Positions 56,654 through 64,000 of a DNA stretch of 64,000 nucleotides are shown in pieces; position 1 is the first letter of the stretch, and each line of letters begins with the position of its first letter. Source of the stretch: an uncultured Oceanospirillaceae bacterium. Lineage in GTDB: Bacteria > Pseudomonadota > Gammaproteobacteria > Pseudomonadales > Balneatricaceae. Position numbers and translations under genes: made by a program. The notes below the pieces were generated by a model that ran no database searches, was not told the origin of the DNA, and saw only the letters and a list, made by a program, of their open reading frames with translations. The stretch spans positions 124,001 through 188,000 of the forward strand of contig CAKZPE010000022.1 in the NCBI GenBank assembly GCA_937138495.1, read 5' to 3'.

Positions 56654-57448
56654 ATGCAACTGACTGATGCGAATTTAAGCTTGTCTCTGGTGCGCTCCTA
56701 CTGGCAAAAAGCCGATCTTGACTGGGCATATCCGAGTTATCAGCGGCCTTACAACTGGCTGATTTATACCCGTAAGGGCAGAGGGTATGTTGAGCTGGAA
56801 GATCGTCGGTTGAAGTTGTTGCCCGGCAGTATGGTGGTCGTGCCCCTTAACCGTGAGTGTCATTATCACTGTACTGAACCTATGGAAATCGGTGCCTGCG
56901 CATTTACATTACAGATGTCACCGGGTGTCGATGTATTCGATCTGTACCGGGTGCCTGATAATCCTGTTGCAGTCAGTGAAACAGATTTGTTCCGGGATGT
57001 TATTGAAGCTGAGCAGCGCCCGGGGGGTACCTTGCTGGCGATGGGCGCCGTGCTGAGGCTGCTGGCTCCGATCCTGGATGCTGCGACTACCCGCGGTGAG
57101 TCGGGGCAGGATGAGGTAAGAATGGAGAAGGTGCTGAGTTATATTGACCGGCATCTGGCGAGTCTTGATATGACGGAGCTGGCGGCGCAGCTGGAGTTTA
57201 GCGAAGGGCATTTCAGCCGTTGGTTCAGCAACGCTATGGGCGTTTCCCCAAAGCGTTATGTAATACAGAAGCGGGTTGAAGCTGCAACCCGGTTATTACT
57301 GTTTGGCGGACAGAACATTGAAGCGGTTGCCCGGCATTGTGGCTATGAAGATGCGCTGTATTTTTCCCGGATCTTCAAAAAATATACCGGGTTGTCTCCC
57401 AGGGAATACCGGAAAATTAAACAGTTTGATTTGGGCAGTCGTGAGTAA
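56654..57448 (+). CDS. AraC-family regulator of the tmpA/phn group
   Basis: A ~264-residue regulator with an N-terminal cupin-like ligand domain (about 1-150; PYNWLIYTRKGRGYVELEDR, HYHCTEP) and two C-terminal AraC helix-turn-helix units (LDMTELAAQLEFSEGHFSRW and IEAVARHCGYEDALYFSRIF, KKYTGLSPREYR). I start it at the ATG at 56654; a TTG at 56639 in the same frame is the alternative. It sits between tmpA (divergent) and tmpB (58 bases downstream), so it probably controls both. Confidence 0.88.
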   Translation: MQLTDANLSLSLVRSYWQKADLDWAYPSYQRPYNWLIYTRKGRGYVELEDRRLKLLPGSMVVVPLNRECHYHCTEPMEIGACAFTLQMSPGVDVFDLYRVPDNPVAVSETDLFRDVIEAEQRPGGTLLAMGAVLRLLAPILDAATTRGESGQDEVRMEKVLSYIDRHLASLDMTELAAQLEFSEGHFSRWFSNAMGVSPKRYVIQKRVEAATRLLLFGGQNIEAVARHCGYEDALYFSRIFKKYTGLSPREYRKIKQFDLGSRE

Positions 57449-57505
57449 TGGCTGGTCCCGGAATTATTGTCCATGTTGTGGGCAAGGTTGAAGGTGGTGA
57501 GGAAT

Positions 57506-58078
57506 ATGATTAATAAAAGTGATGTAACCCGCGACAATATTGTTGACTATTTGCTGGAGGTTTTTGCGGTCCGGGGACCGGAATCTTATCTTGGTGAGCC
57601 TGTATCAATGGCTGATCATATGGAGCAGTCAGCTGCCTGTGCAGTCGAAGACGGTGCGCCGGATTCTCTGGTAATTGCGGCTTTGTTGCACGATATCGGG
57701 CATTTTATCGGTGATTTTCCGTTGGATGCGCTGGAAAATGGGACTGATAACCTGCACGAAGATGCTGGCGGAGCCATTCTGGAAATGTTTTATCCGCCGG
57801 AAGTCAGTGAGCCTGTTCGCCTTCATGTAGCGGCTAAGCGTTACCTGTGTACGGTTGATGATACTTATTACGACCGGCTTTCACCGGCATCGATTAATTC
57901 ACTCAATTTGCAGGGCGGCAAAATGTCTGCCGGGGAAGTGGCGGAATTTGAAGCCAATCCACATCATAAAGATGCTGTTCGCTTACGCTACTATGATGAT
58001 GACGGTAAAGTTGCTGGCCGGACAATTCACAAGGTTGCTTATTACCGGCCAATGCTGGAATCTTTACGTCTGCAGTAA
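57506..58078 (+). CDS. tmpB: PhnZ/TmpB-like HD-domain mixed-valent diiron oxygenase
   Basis: A 190-residue HD-domain protein. It follows PhnZ along its length: the YLGE motif (Y28, E31; the Tyr/Glu pair that gates the PhnZ site), H38 in ADHMEQ, LLHDIGH (H62, D63), HEDAG (H84), H107 in RLHVAAKRYL and an aspartate near D164. PhnZ cleaves the C-P bond of 1-hydroxy-2-aminoethylphosphonate; TmpB does so with the trimethylated analogue. The presence of tmpA nearby favours the latter, giving glycine betaine and phosphate. The start at 57506 has GGTGAGGA upstream. Without the tmpA context, it would be called a generic HD phosphohydrolase. Confidence 0.87.
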   Translation: MINKSDVTRDNIVDYLLEVFAVRGPESYLGEPVSMADHMEQSAACAVEDGAPDSLVIAALLHDIGHFIGDFPLDALENGTDNLHEDAGGAILEMFYPPEVSEPVRLHVAAKRYLCTVDDTYYDRLSPASINSLNLQGGKMSAGEVAEFEANPHHKDAVRLRYYDDDGKVAGRTIHKVAYYRPMLESLRLQ

Positions 58079-58098
58079 TTTTTAATTTTGTGTAGATA

Positions 58099-58122
58099 AA
58101 AGCCGCTCAGAGCGGCTTTTTT
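58099..58122 (+). terminator. Terminator after tmpB
   Basis: AGCCGCT-CAG-AGCGGCT followed by six T residues. Confidence 0.9.
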
Positions 58123-58125
58123 GTT

Positions 58126-58476
58126 GCCCGAACGCCGGCGTTTCATTAGCAGGGAATATTTTGCTTAAAAAGCAGTGATTTGTTGGAGTGCTTTAGCTGT
58201 TGTTAAGCGTTACTGAGGTAAAACACTGCATCCGGACGGCAGGCGTCTGGTGATCGTACAGCCCTCTCAGGGAAGAGAAACAGATCCGTAATTTCAGGTT
58301 TATCCGGTATGAGTGTTTTAGGGGTTAAATAGCCGGTCAGTTCGTTGTAAAACGTAATATATGTACGGCAAATCAATAATTTATAAGCTGAATGGTACAA
58401 ATGTAGCATTTTTACTGACCATTATGGTGCCAGATGCTTCTGAGTTGTTGATTAAACACTGGTTTTAATGAATACT
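58126..58476 (+). promoter_or_regulatory. Non-coding gap with fimV promoter candidate
   Basis: No convincing gene lies between the tmpB terminator and fimV. Near its end, TTGATT (58448-58453) and AATACT (58471-58476) are 17 bases apart, a plausible sigma-70 promoter for fimV. A 68-codon open frame on the minus strand (58203-58409) has no recognisable features. Confidence 0.45.
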
Positions 58477-58561
58477 CTGCTGTGATGGTCTGCTTTGTAA
58501 CTTTCTGAATATATAAGGTTTTCGCTCAGGTATTTTGAGTGGGAATATAAGGAAGCAAAAT

Positions 58562-61324
58562 ATGCTGCGTAAATTGGCTCTTAGCCTGGCAATCGCCGGA
58601 GCAATGAGTAGCACTACAGCCCAGGCATTGGGACTGGGTGAAATCCAAATTAAGTCGGCGTTGAACGAGCCGTTAAGGGCTGAGATACAACTTCTCCAGG
58701 CTCGGCAGTTAAACCCCCAGCAAGTACAGCCAAGAATGGCGGGTATAGACGAGTTCGCACTGGCGGGTATCGAGAAACTGCGTTTTCTGACGGATGTTCA
58801 GTTTAATGTGCAGATCCGTCCGGACGGTAACGGCGTTATTTATCTTTCTTCTGCCGTACCGGTGAAAGAACCCTTTCTGAATTTTCTGGTTGAAGTAAAC
58901 TGGCCAAGTGGTCGTCTGGTACGGGAATACACTGTACTGCTTGATCCGCCTATTTATGATCCGACTCCCGCAACCGTTGCAGCACAGCCGCCTAAAATCC
59001 GTTCTGAAGCTATGGCCGCAGCCCCGCAGCCAGCAGCCCCATCAAAACCGGTTTCGAATATTCAGACCCGTGCTGACGGTAAATCTGAAGTATATGTCGA
59101 TGTGAATGACACCCTGTGGCATATCGCAAAGCAAAACCGGCCATCGGGCAGTATTTCTGAAGCACAGATGATGCTGGCAATTCAGCGTAAAAATCCAGAT
59201 GCATTTACTGATGGAAACGTAAACCGGCTTAAAGCCGGTGTTGTGTTAAAGATGCCAACGCTGGAGGAAGCACAAAAGCTGACACCTCAGCAGGCTAAAG
59301 AAGAGTTTTGGCGCCAAACAGCTGTGTGGAAGCAAAGTTCTGGTAAGCCAGCAAAAAAGCAACAGCTGGACAGCTCTGACAAAGGTGATGTCAGCGTTAA
59401 AAGCGCAGCGCCAGCAGAACCTGTCGCTGAGTCGGGCCAGCTTAAAATAGTTGCTTCAGCCGCCGAGAAAGATTCAGCAGCCATGGCAGACGGTCAGTCT
59501 GATGATGCTATGAAGGCTGAAGATTCTGAGCTGGTTGCAAAAAATACCCAGCTGGAAACCGATTTGTCCGCCGCACTGGAAACAGTTGATCAGATTCAAC
59601 GTGAAAACCAGGAGTTGTCTGGCCGGGTGGATGCGCTGGCGCAGCAGATGGAAAGTTTGCAGCGATTGCTTGAACTCAAAGATCAGCAGCTGGCTGCCTT
59701 GCAGGCTGAGCTTGATGCAGCCAAGAAACAGCAGTTAGATGCTGAACTTGCCGCTCAACAGGCTGCTGAAAGTGGTGTAGTACCGACCATCATGAAAGCG
59801 TTAAAAGACTTTGGTCTTTATATTGCTGCTGGTGTTGCCGGATTACTTGCCCTGATTGGTTTACTTATTTTCTTCCTCAGACGTCGTAATAATAAAGACG
59901 AGGAAGACGCTGGCGAGCTGGAACAGGCAGTCGCCAATGCAGAAGCGGATATCGGCGAAGTTGAAGATGTTGCAGACGGTGCCGCAGTTGCTGATGCTGA
60001 AGCTGACAGCGATGTAAATGTTGAGGCGGACGCAGAAGAGGTTGTTGCAGTATCTGAGGATGTTGATCTTGATGATCTGGAAGATCTGACGGAGCTGGAT
60101 CTGGAAATGGATCTGGATGACAGTTTTGCTGAAAACCCGCTGGAAGAGGCTGAGTCTGACCCTCTGGATGAAACAATTGATGATCAGGAGTTTGATCTTG
60201 GGTTGGGCGATGATGATCTGGATGCTGACCTTGCTGAGCTGGACATCGCGGATGTTGAAGAGGCTGTTGAGCCAGCTGCGGTAGCCGCTGATTCAGTCGA
60301 AGATGAGTTCGACCTGGATCTGGATATGGACATTGATGAGCCATTTGCAGCGGCCACTGAAGACTCAGTTGTTAATGATTCTTTAGACGACGAGCAGTCT
60401 GACGGGCTGGCAGGTATGGAAGTTGATGATGCTCTGGATTCCATTCTTGATGAGGCTGATGATGCTTCCATTGATGATGTGCTGGCTGAAATTGATGATG
60501 ACGATCTGGAGTTTACCGCTGAGCCGATTGCCGAAGATGACTCTGATGAATTAACCGCTGATCTGGACGATGTCCTGGCGGAAGCTGAAGAAGATGGGCT
60601 GGATTTTACTCCCCAGGCAATTTCGGAAGACGAGCCTGAGGCTGTTGCTGAAGCGGTCGCCGACGAGATGGATGAACTTGAGTTTGATCTGTCTGCTTCT
60701 GAAGAAGATGAAGATCTGGTTGATCTTGATTCGCTGCTTAATGACGCTCCGCCGGAGCCGCCTGTGGCAGCCTCTGCCGATGATTCGGTTGATATCGATG
60801 ATCTGATGGCTGACCTGCAATCTGCAGAAGAACTGCCTGAAGAGGCTGGTGATGACGGCGATATGGTTTCACTGGATGAGCTGCTGGGTGAGTCTGCCGA
60901 GCCTGAAGTACAGTCTCCGGTGCCTGAACATGTAGCAGTTCATCCTGAAGTTGAAAGTCTGTTGGAAGAGGCTGTTGCTGAAAATGATGAAGTTGTGCTT
61001 GACGAAAAAGCCTTTGCCGGTGGTTCGGCAGCTGATGAGCTTGAAGCGACTTTCTCTCAGGATCTGGATGCAGATCTTGATTCGGAACTGGAAGCTTTGT
61101 TAAGCGGTGACGACGGCGCTTCGTCTTCAGCAAGTGATGATAGTCTTGAGGGTATCAGTTTGCTGGACGGTGCAGATGAAGTTGAAACCAAGCTTGATCT
61201 GGCGCGTGCTTATATCGATATGGAAGATGTCGATGGTGCGAAAGATATATTGGCTGAAATTCTGCAGGAAGGCAGTGATAATCAAAAGCAGGAAGCTAAC
61301 TCTCTGCTTGAATCGCTTGTCTGA
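58562..61324 (+). CDS. fimV: FimV-like pilus/polarity protein
   Basis: A ~920-residue inner-membrane protein. A signal segment (ending AQA-LGLGEIQIKS) leads to the FimV N-terminal domain, a LysM peptidoglycan-binding domain (~177-232), a coiled coil (~320-400), one membrane helix (~416-442), a very acidic low-complexity cytoplasmic region (~445-860) and a C-terminal TPR-like FimV motif (LDLARAYIDMEDVDGAKDIL). FimV organises the cell pole for type IV pili and second-messenger signalling in Pseudomonas and Vibrio relatives. The start is the ATG at 58562, seven bases after AAGGAAG. The truA-trpF neighbourhood is conserved in Pseudomonas. Confidence 0.95.
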   Translation: MLRKLALSLAIAGAMSSTTAQALGLGEIQIKSALNEPLRAEIQLLQARQLNPQQVQPRMAGIDEFALAGIEKLRFLTDVQFNVQIRPDGNGVIYLSSAVPVKEPFLNFLVEVNWPSGRLVREYTVLLDPPIYDPTPATVAAQPPKIRSEAMAAAPQPAAPSKPVSNIQTRADGKSEVYVDVNDTLWHIAKQNRPSGSISEAQMMLAIQRKNPDAFTDGNVNRLKAGVVLKMPTLEEAQKLTPQQAKEEFWRQTAVWKQSSGKPAKKQQLDSSDKGDVSVKSAAPAEPVAESGQLKIVASAAEKDSAAMADGQSDDAMKAEDSELVAKNTQLETDLSAALETVDQIQRENQELSGRVDALAQQMESLQRLLELKDQQLAALQAELDAAKKQQLDAELAAQQAAESGVVPTIMKALKDFGLYIAAGVAGLLALIGLLIFFLRRRNNKDEEDAGELEQAVANAEADIGEVEDVADGAAVADAEADSDVNVEADAEEVVAVSEDVDLDDLEDLTELDLEMDLDDSFAENPLEEAESDPLDETIDDQEFDLGLGDDDLDADLAELDIADVEEAVEPAAVAADSVEDEFDLDLDMDIDEPFAAATEDSVVNDSLDDEQSDGLAGMEVDDALDSILDEADDASIDDVLAEIDDDDLEFTAEPIAEDDSDELTADLDDVLAEAEEDGLDFTPQAISEDEPEAVAEAVADEMDELEFDLSASEEDEDLVDLDSLLNDAPPEPPVAASADDSVDIDDLMADLQSAEELPEEAGDDGDMVSLDELLGESAEPEVQSPVPEHVAVHPEVESLLEEAVAENDEVVLDEKAFAGGSAADELEATFSQDLDADLDSELEALLSGDDGASSSASDDSLEGISLLDGADEVETKLDLARAYIDMEDVDGAKDILAEILQEGSDNQKQEANSLLESLV

Positions 61325-61364
61325 TGACAGGGGTTTAAGCACTCTGGAATTTAAGTAAGAAGCT

Positions 61365-62207
61365 ATGTCACAACGGGATAACACCCATTCAGAAGGGGCG
61401 ACGCAAGTCGCCCCTTATCGTTTTGCGTTATGTGTTGAATATGCCGGTGGAAATTACCGGGGCTGGCAAACTCAGCCTGAGCATAACGTCCCGACTATTC
61501 AGGCTGAAGTTGAGGCTGCACTGAGTAAGATTGCTAATGAACCTGTTAGCGTTGTATGTGCAGGCAGAACCGATGCCGGGGTGAGCGGTACCTATCAGAT
61601 CATCCATTTTGAAACATTTGCGCAGCGTGATGTCCGTGGCTGGGTGATGGGCACTAATACCAAGTTGCCGGATGATATTGCTATTAAATGGGCGAAGCCG
61701 GTTGATAGTACTTTTCATGCGAGATTTTCGGCGCTGGAGCGTCGTTACCGGTACTTGATTTATAGTGCAAAAGTTAAACCAGCGGTTTTAAATAAAGGCG
61801 TCACCTGGACATATAAATCCCTGGATATTGAGGCGATGCGTGAAGCTGCTCAGCACCTGATCGGTAAGCATGATTTTACGTCTTATCGCGCGGTTGGTTG
61901 TCAGGCCAAAAGTCCTGTTCGGGAAGTGCGTGAGTTTAATGTATACCGGGAAGGGGATCTGATTGTATTAGATGTGCGTGCGAATGCTTTTCTGCATCAT
62001 ATGATCCGTAATTTTGCAGGTGTGCTGATGACAGTCGGTGCGGGTGAAGCAAAGTCTGTATGGGCAAAAGAGGTGTTAGAGGCGCGGGACCGCCGTCTTG
62101 GAGGGGTGACGGCACCTCCGTTTGGTCTGTATTTTGTAGATGTTAAGTATCCGGCTGAATATGATCTGCCTGCTTCGGATCTGGGGCCGTATTTTCTCTC
62201 CTGCTAG
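61365..62207 (+). CDS. truA: tRNA pseudouridine(38-40) synthase
   Basis: A 280-residue enzyme that forms pseudouridine at tRNA positions 38-40 in the anticodon arm. The catalytic aspartate is in CAGRTDAG (D70), with the YRGWQTQP, HARFSALERRYRY and NAFLHHMIRN motifs. An extra ~15 residues precede the core. It lies 40 bases after fimV and may be co-transcribed. Confidence 0.97.
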   Translation: MSQRDNTHSEGATQVAPYRFALCVEYAGGNYRGWQTQPEHNVPTIQAEVEAALSKIANEPVSVVCAGRTDAGVSGTYQIIHFETFAQRDVRGWVMGTNTKLPDDIAIKWAKPVDSTFHARFSALERRYRYLIYSAKVKPAVLNKGVTWTYKSLDIEAMREAAQHLIGKHDFTSYRAVGCQAKSPVREVREFNVYREGDLIVLDVRANAFLHHMIRNFAGVLMTVGAGEAKSVWAKEVLEARDRRLGGVTAPPFGLYFVDVKYPAEYDLPASDLGPYFLSC

Positions 62208-62418
62208 CAGGTGTAAGCCAGGTTTTCAGAATTCGGCTTTTCTGGAGCGAAACGCCTGTTGGGGCTGTGCTTAATTAATCAATCTGGTAGTATGTTCGGC
62301 TTTATAAACAGATATTCACTTTTTGTGGGGGCTTAGTTTATATGCCGCACAATTTGTATGAAAAACGTTATTCAGGCCTGTCTGGCAGGCCGTAAACAGA
62401 GAAGCAGGAGAGCTGCAG

Positions 62419-63099
62419 TTGGCGGTTGAAACGGCTACTGGTCATTCAGAACTAAAGAAGCCTGAATCCGGTAAGATTGTGCGGGTTAAAATCTGTGGTA
62501 TTACCTGTATTGAAGACGCGCTTTTAGCGGTAAATGCAGGTGCTGATGCGCTTGGATTTGTGTTTTACGCTCCCAGTCCCCGTTATGTAAGTCCAGATGT
62601 GGCGGCGGATATCATTCGTCAGCTTCCTCCTTTTGTTACGACTGTTGCACTGTTTGTGGATGCGCCCGCTGAAGACGTGTCAGCCATCACAGAACAAACG
62701 CAAATTGATCTTCTGCAATTTCATGGTAAAGAAACAGCCGCGTATTGCGAGCAGTTTAACCGCCCTTATTTTAAAGCCCTGCGTATGTCTGCTGATATTG
62801 ATGTTAATCAGGCTGCGGCTGAATATTCTTCAGCGCGGGCAATTCTGCTGGATGCTTATCGCAAAGGTGTGCCCGGCGGCACTGGCGAAAGCTTTGACTG
62901 GCAACGCATTCCTTCTGATCTGCCTAAACCGTTGATTTTGGCAGGTGGTCTGGATGAAACCAATATTTATCGCGCTATTACCCAGGTCAGCCCGTTTGCG
63001 GTTGATGTCAGTGGCGGAGTAGAGCGAGTCAGAGGGCGTAAATCCTCTGAGAAAATTAATACCTTTATGAGTGAGGTGGCACGTGCCAACTACAGCTGA
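62419..63099 (+). CDS. trpF: Phosphoribosylanthranilate isomerase
   Basis: A ~226-residue (beta/alpha)8 enzyme of tryptophan synthesis. Family marks are VKICGIT (catalytic Cys), [26 protein letters not shown], and LAGGLDETN with DVSGGVE phosphate binding. Start appears to be TTG, eight bases after GCAGGAG; the first ~20 residues are an extension without homology, so a downstream start is possible. It overlaps trpB by 17 bases. Confidence 0.94.
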   Translation: MAVETATGHSELKKPESGKIVRVKICGITCIEDALLAVNAGADALGFVFYAPSPRYVSPDVAADIIRQLPPFVTTVALFVDAPAEDVSAITEQTQIDLLQFHGKETAAYCEQFNRPYFKALRMSADIDVNQAAAEYSSARAILLDAYRKGVPGGTGESFDWQRIPSDLPKPLILAGGLDETNIYRAITQVSPFAVDVSGGVERVRGRKSSEKINTFMSEVARANYS

Positions 63100-64000
63100 A
63101 CTTGCAATCGCAAAACAGATGCCTGATCAGGGAGGTCACTTTGGTGATTTCGGTGGTCGTTATGTATCTGAAACACTGATGGCTGCTCTGCAGCATCTTG
63201 AACAAACCTATGAAACCCTGTGGGCAGACCCTAAGTTTCAGGAAGAATTTGACCGCGATCTGGCTCACTATGTTGGGCGTCCGTCGCCGCTGTATCATGC
63301 TGAACGTTTATCCCGTGAGCTGGGTGGTGCACAGATTTATCTGAAGCGTGAAGACCTGAACCATACCGGCGCACACAAGGTGAATAATACAATTGGTCAG
63401 GCGTTACTGGCCAAGCATACCGGTAAGCCACGCATCATCGCGGAAACCGGCGCCGGTATGCACGGTGTTGCCAGTGCGACAGTTGCTGCCCGTCTGGGTC
63501 TTCAGTGTCAGGTATACATGGGTGAGGAAGATGTTCGTCGCCAGGTGATGAATGTGTACCGTATGAAGTTGCTGGGAGCGGAGGTCATTTCTGTAAGCTC
63601 CGGCACCAAGACACTTAAAGATGCTATGAACGAAGCGATGCGCGACTGGGTGACCAATGTCGATAATACGTTCTATATCATCGGTACTGCTGCAGGCCCG
63701 CATCCTTATCCAAAGCTGGTACGTGATTTTCAGTCGATTATTGGCCGTGAAGCCCGTGCGCAGTGTCTGGATCAGGCCGGTAAATTACCCGATGCGCTGA
63801 TTGCCTGCGTCGGCGGTGGCTCAAATGCGATTGGATTGTTCCATCCGTTCATTGAAGATGCTGATGTTCGCATGGTGGGTGTTGAGGCCGGCGGTAATGG
63901 TCTGGAAACCGGTGAGCACGCGGCACCGCTGACGGCGGGTCGTCCTGGTGTGTTACACGGTAACCGTACTTACCTGATGGAAGATGATGCGGGTCAGATT
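63083..64000 (+). CDS. trpB: Tryptophan synthase beta chain (3' end outside window)
   Basis: The reading frame runs off the end, with 306 codons present. A GTG start lies six bases after GAGG, inside the end of trpF; ATG at 63119 is less likely. The PLP lysine is in HTGAHKVNN (K99), preceded by KREDLNH; later the [18 protein letters not shown] and [13 protein letters not shown] segments are visible. It joins indole to serine to make tryptophan. trpA is expected downstream outside the window. Confidence 0.97.
   Translation, partial: MPTTAELAIAKQMPDQGGHFGDFGGRYVSETLMAALQHLEQTYETLWADPKFQEEFDRDLAHYVGRPSPLYHAERLSRELGGAQIYLKREDLNHTGAHKVNNTIGQALLAKHTGKPRIIAETGAGMHGVASATVAARLGLQCQVYMGEEDVRRQVMNVYRMKLLGAEVISVSSGTKTLKDAMNEAMRDWVTNVDNTFYIIGTAAGPHPYPKLVRDFQSIIGREARAQCLDQAGKLPDALIACVGGGSNAIGLFHPFIEDADVRMVGVEAGGNGLETGEHAAPLTAGRPGVLHGNRTYLMEDDAGQI

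Noticed and set aside
58203..58409. 68-codon minus-strand open frame in the gap before fimV
   Set aside because: No ribosome site or recognisable features; the length is not unusual for chance in an AT-rich gap.
59877..60344. 155-codon minus-strand frame rich in His/Gln/Pro
   Set aside because: It is the mirror of the acidic Asp/Glu repeat region of fimV, where the reduced codon set opens several frames.
60001..61100. Apparent nucleotide repeats (GATGATCTGGAT-like)
   Set aside because: They follow from the acidic low-complexity FimV protein region, not from an independent DNA repeat.

Overview
The window is about 52-54% G+C chromosomal DNA from a marine-type gammaproteobacterium. An Oceanospirillales-like relative of Pseudomonas (Amphritea/Neptuniibacter/Marinobacterium type) is my inference. 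Supporting signs are an arginine succinyltransferase (AST) cluster split into aruF/aruG, a Pseudomonas-type ArgR, the fimV-truA-trpF-trpB order, an FMN riboswitch before ribB, a fagA-fumC-like operon and many chemotaxis and c-di-GMP genes. I saw no rRNA, tRNA, CRISPR array, insertion sequence or phage.

1-15.5 kb: a cut LysR gene, a chemoreceptor, an HDOD protein, a LysR/DMT-exporter pair, an unusual membrane protein joining an acyl-carrier-like domain to TPRs, lysA opposite an Lrp-type regulator, a DUF1338 (2-oxoadipate-type) enzyme, an orphan third AruF/AruG paralogue opposite an lrp-GNAT pair, an EF-hand-like acidic protein and a PhzF protein. 15.5-24.5 kb: the arginine catabolic operon aruC - M20 hydrolase - aruF - aruG - astD - astB on the minus strand, opposite argR, with a near-perfect palindrome between them. 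No astE is present; the M20 hydrolase is a candidate replacement. 24.5-28.3 kb: a BrnT/BrnA toxin-antitoxin pair, then LysR opposite agmatinase and a putrescine-type binding protein.

28.6-52 kb: several loci may be iron-controlled. Candidate Fur boxes precede a CHASE-PAS-GGDEF-EAL gene that overlaps a ferric-iron binding protein gene, a second larger GGDEF-EAL gene, the fagA/fumC/orfX/sodN/sodX operon (iron-independent fumarase plus nickel superoxide dismutase and its maturation protease), and a Cache-type chemoreceptor. Between these lie ribB with its riboswitch, rhlE with a NYN-domain gene, and a TetR-controlled RND/LolA-like/outer-membrane triad whose operator occurs twice, each copy directly beside a TATAAT box.

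52-58 kb: the most notable system. A TmpA-like Fe/2-oxoglutarate oxygenase, a PhnZ/TmpB-like HD-domain oxygenase, a PhnD-PhnC-PhnE transporter with a double-length permease, and an AraC regulator are grouped around a divergent promoter carrying tandem 21-bp repeats. I read it as uptake and oxidative breakdown of a quaternary-ammonium phosphonate such as 2-trimethylaminoethylphosphonate, giving glycine betaine and phosphate. 58-64 kb: core genes fimV, truA, trpF and the start of trpB.
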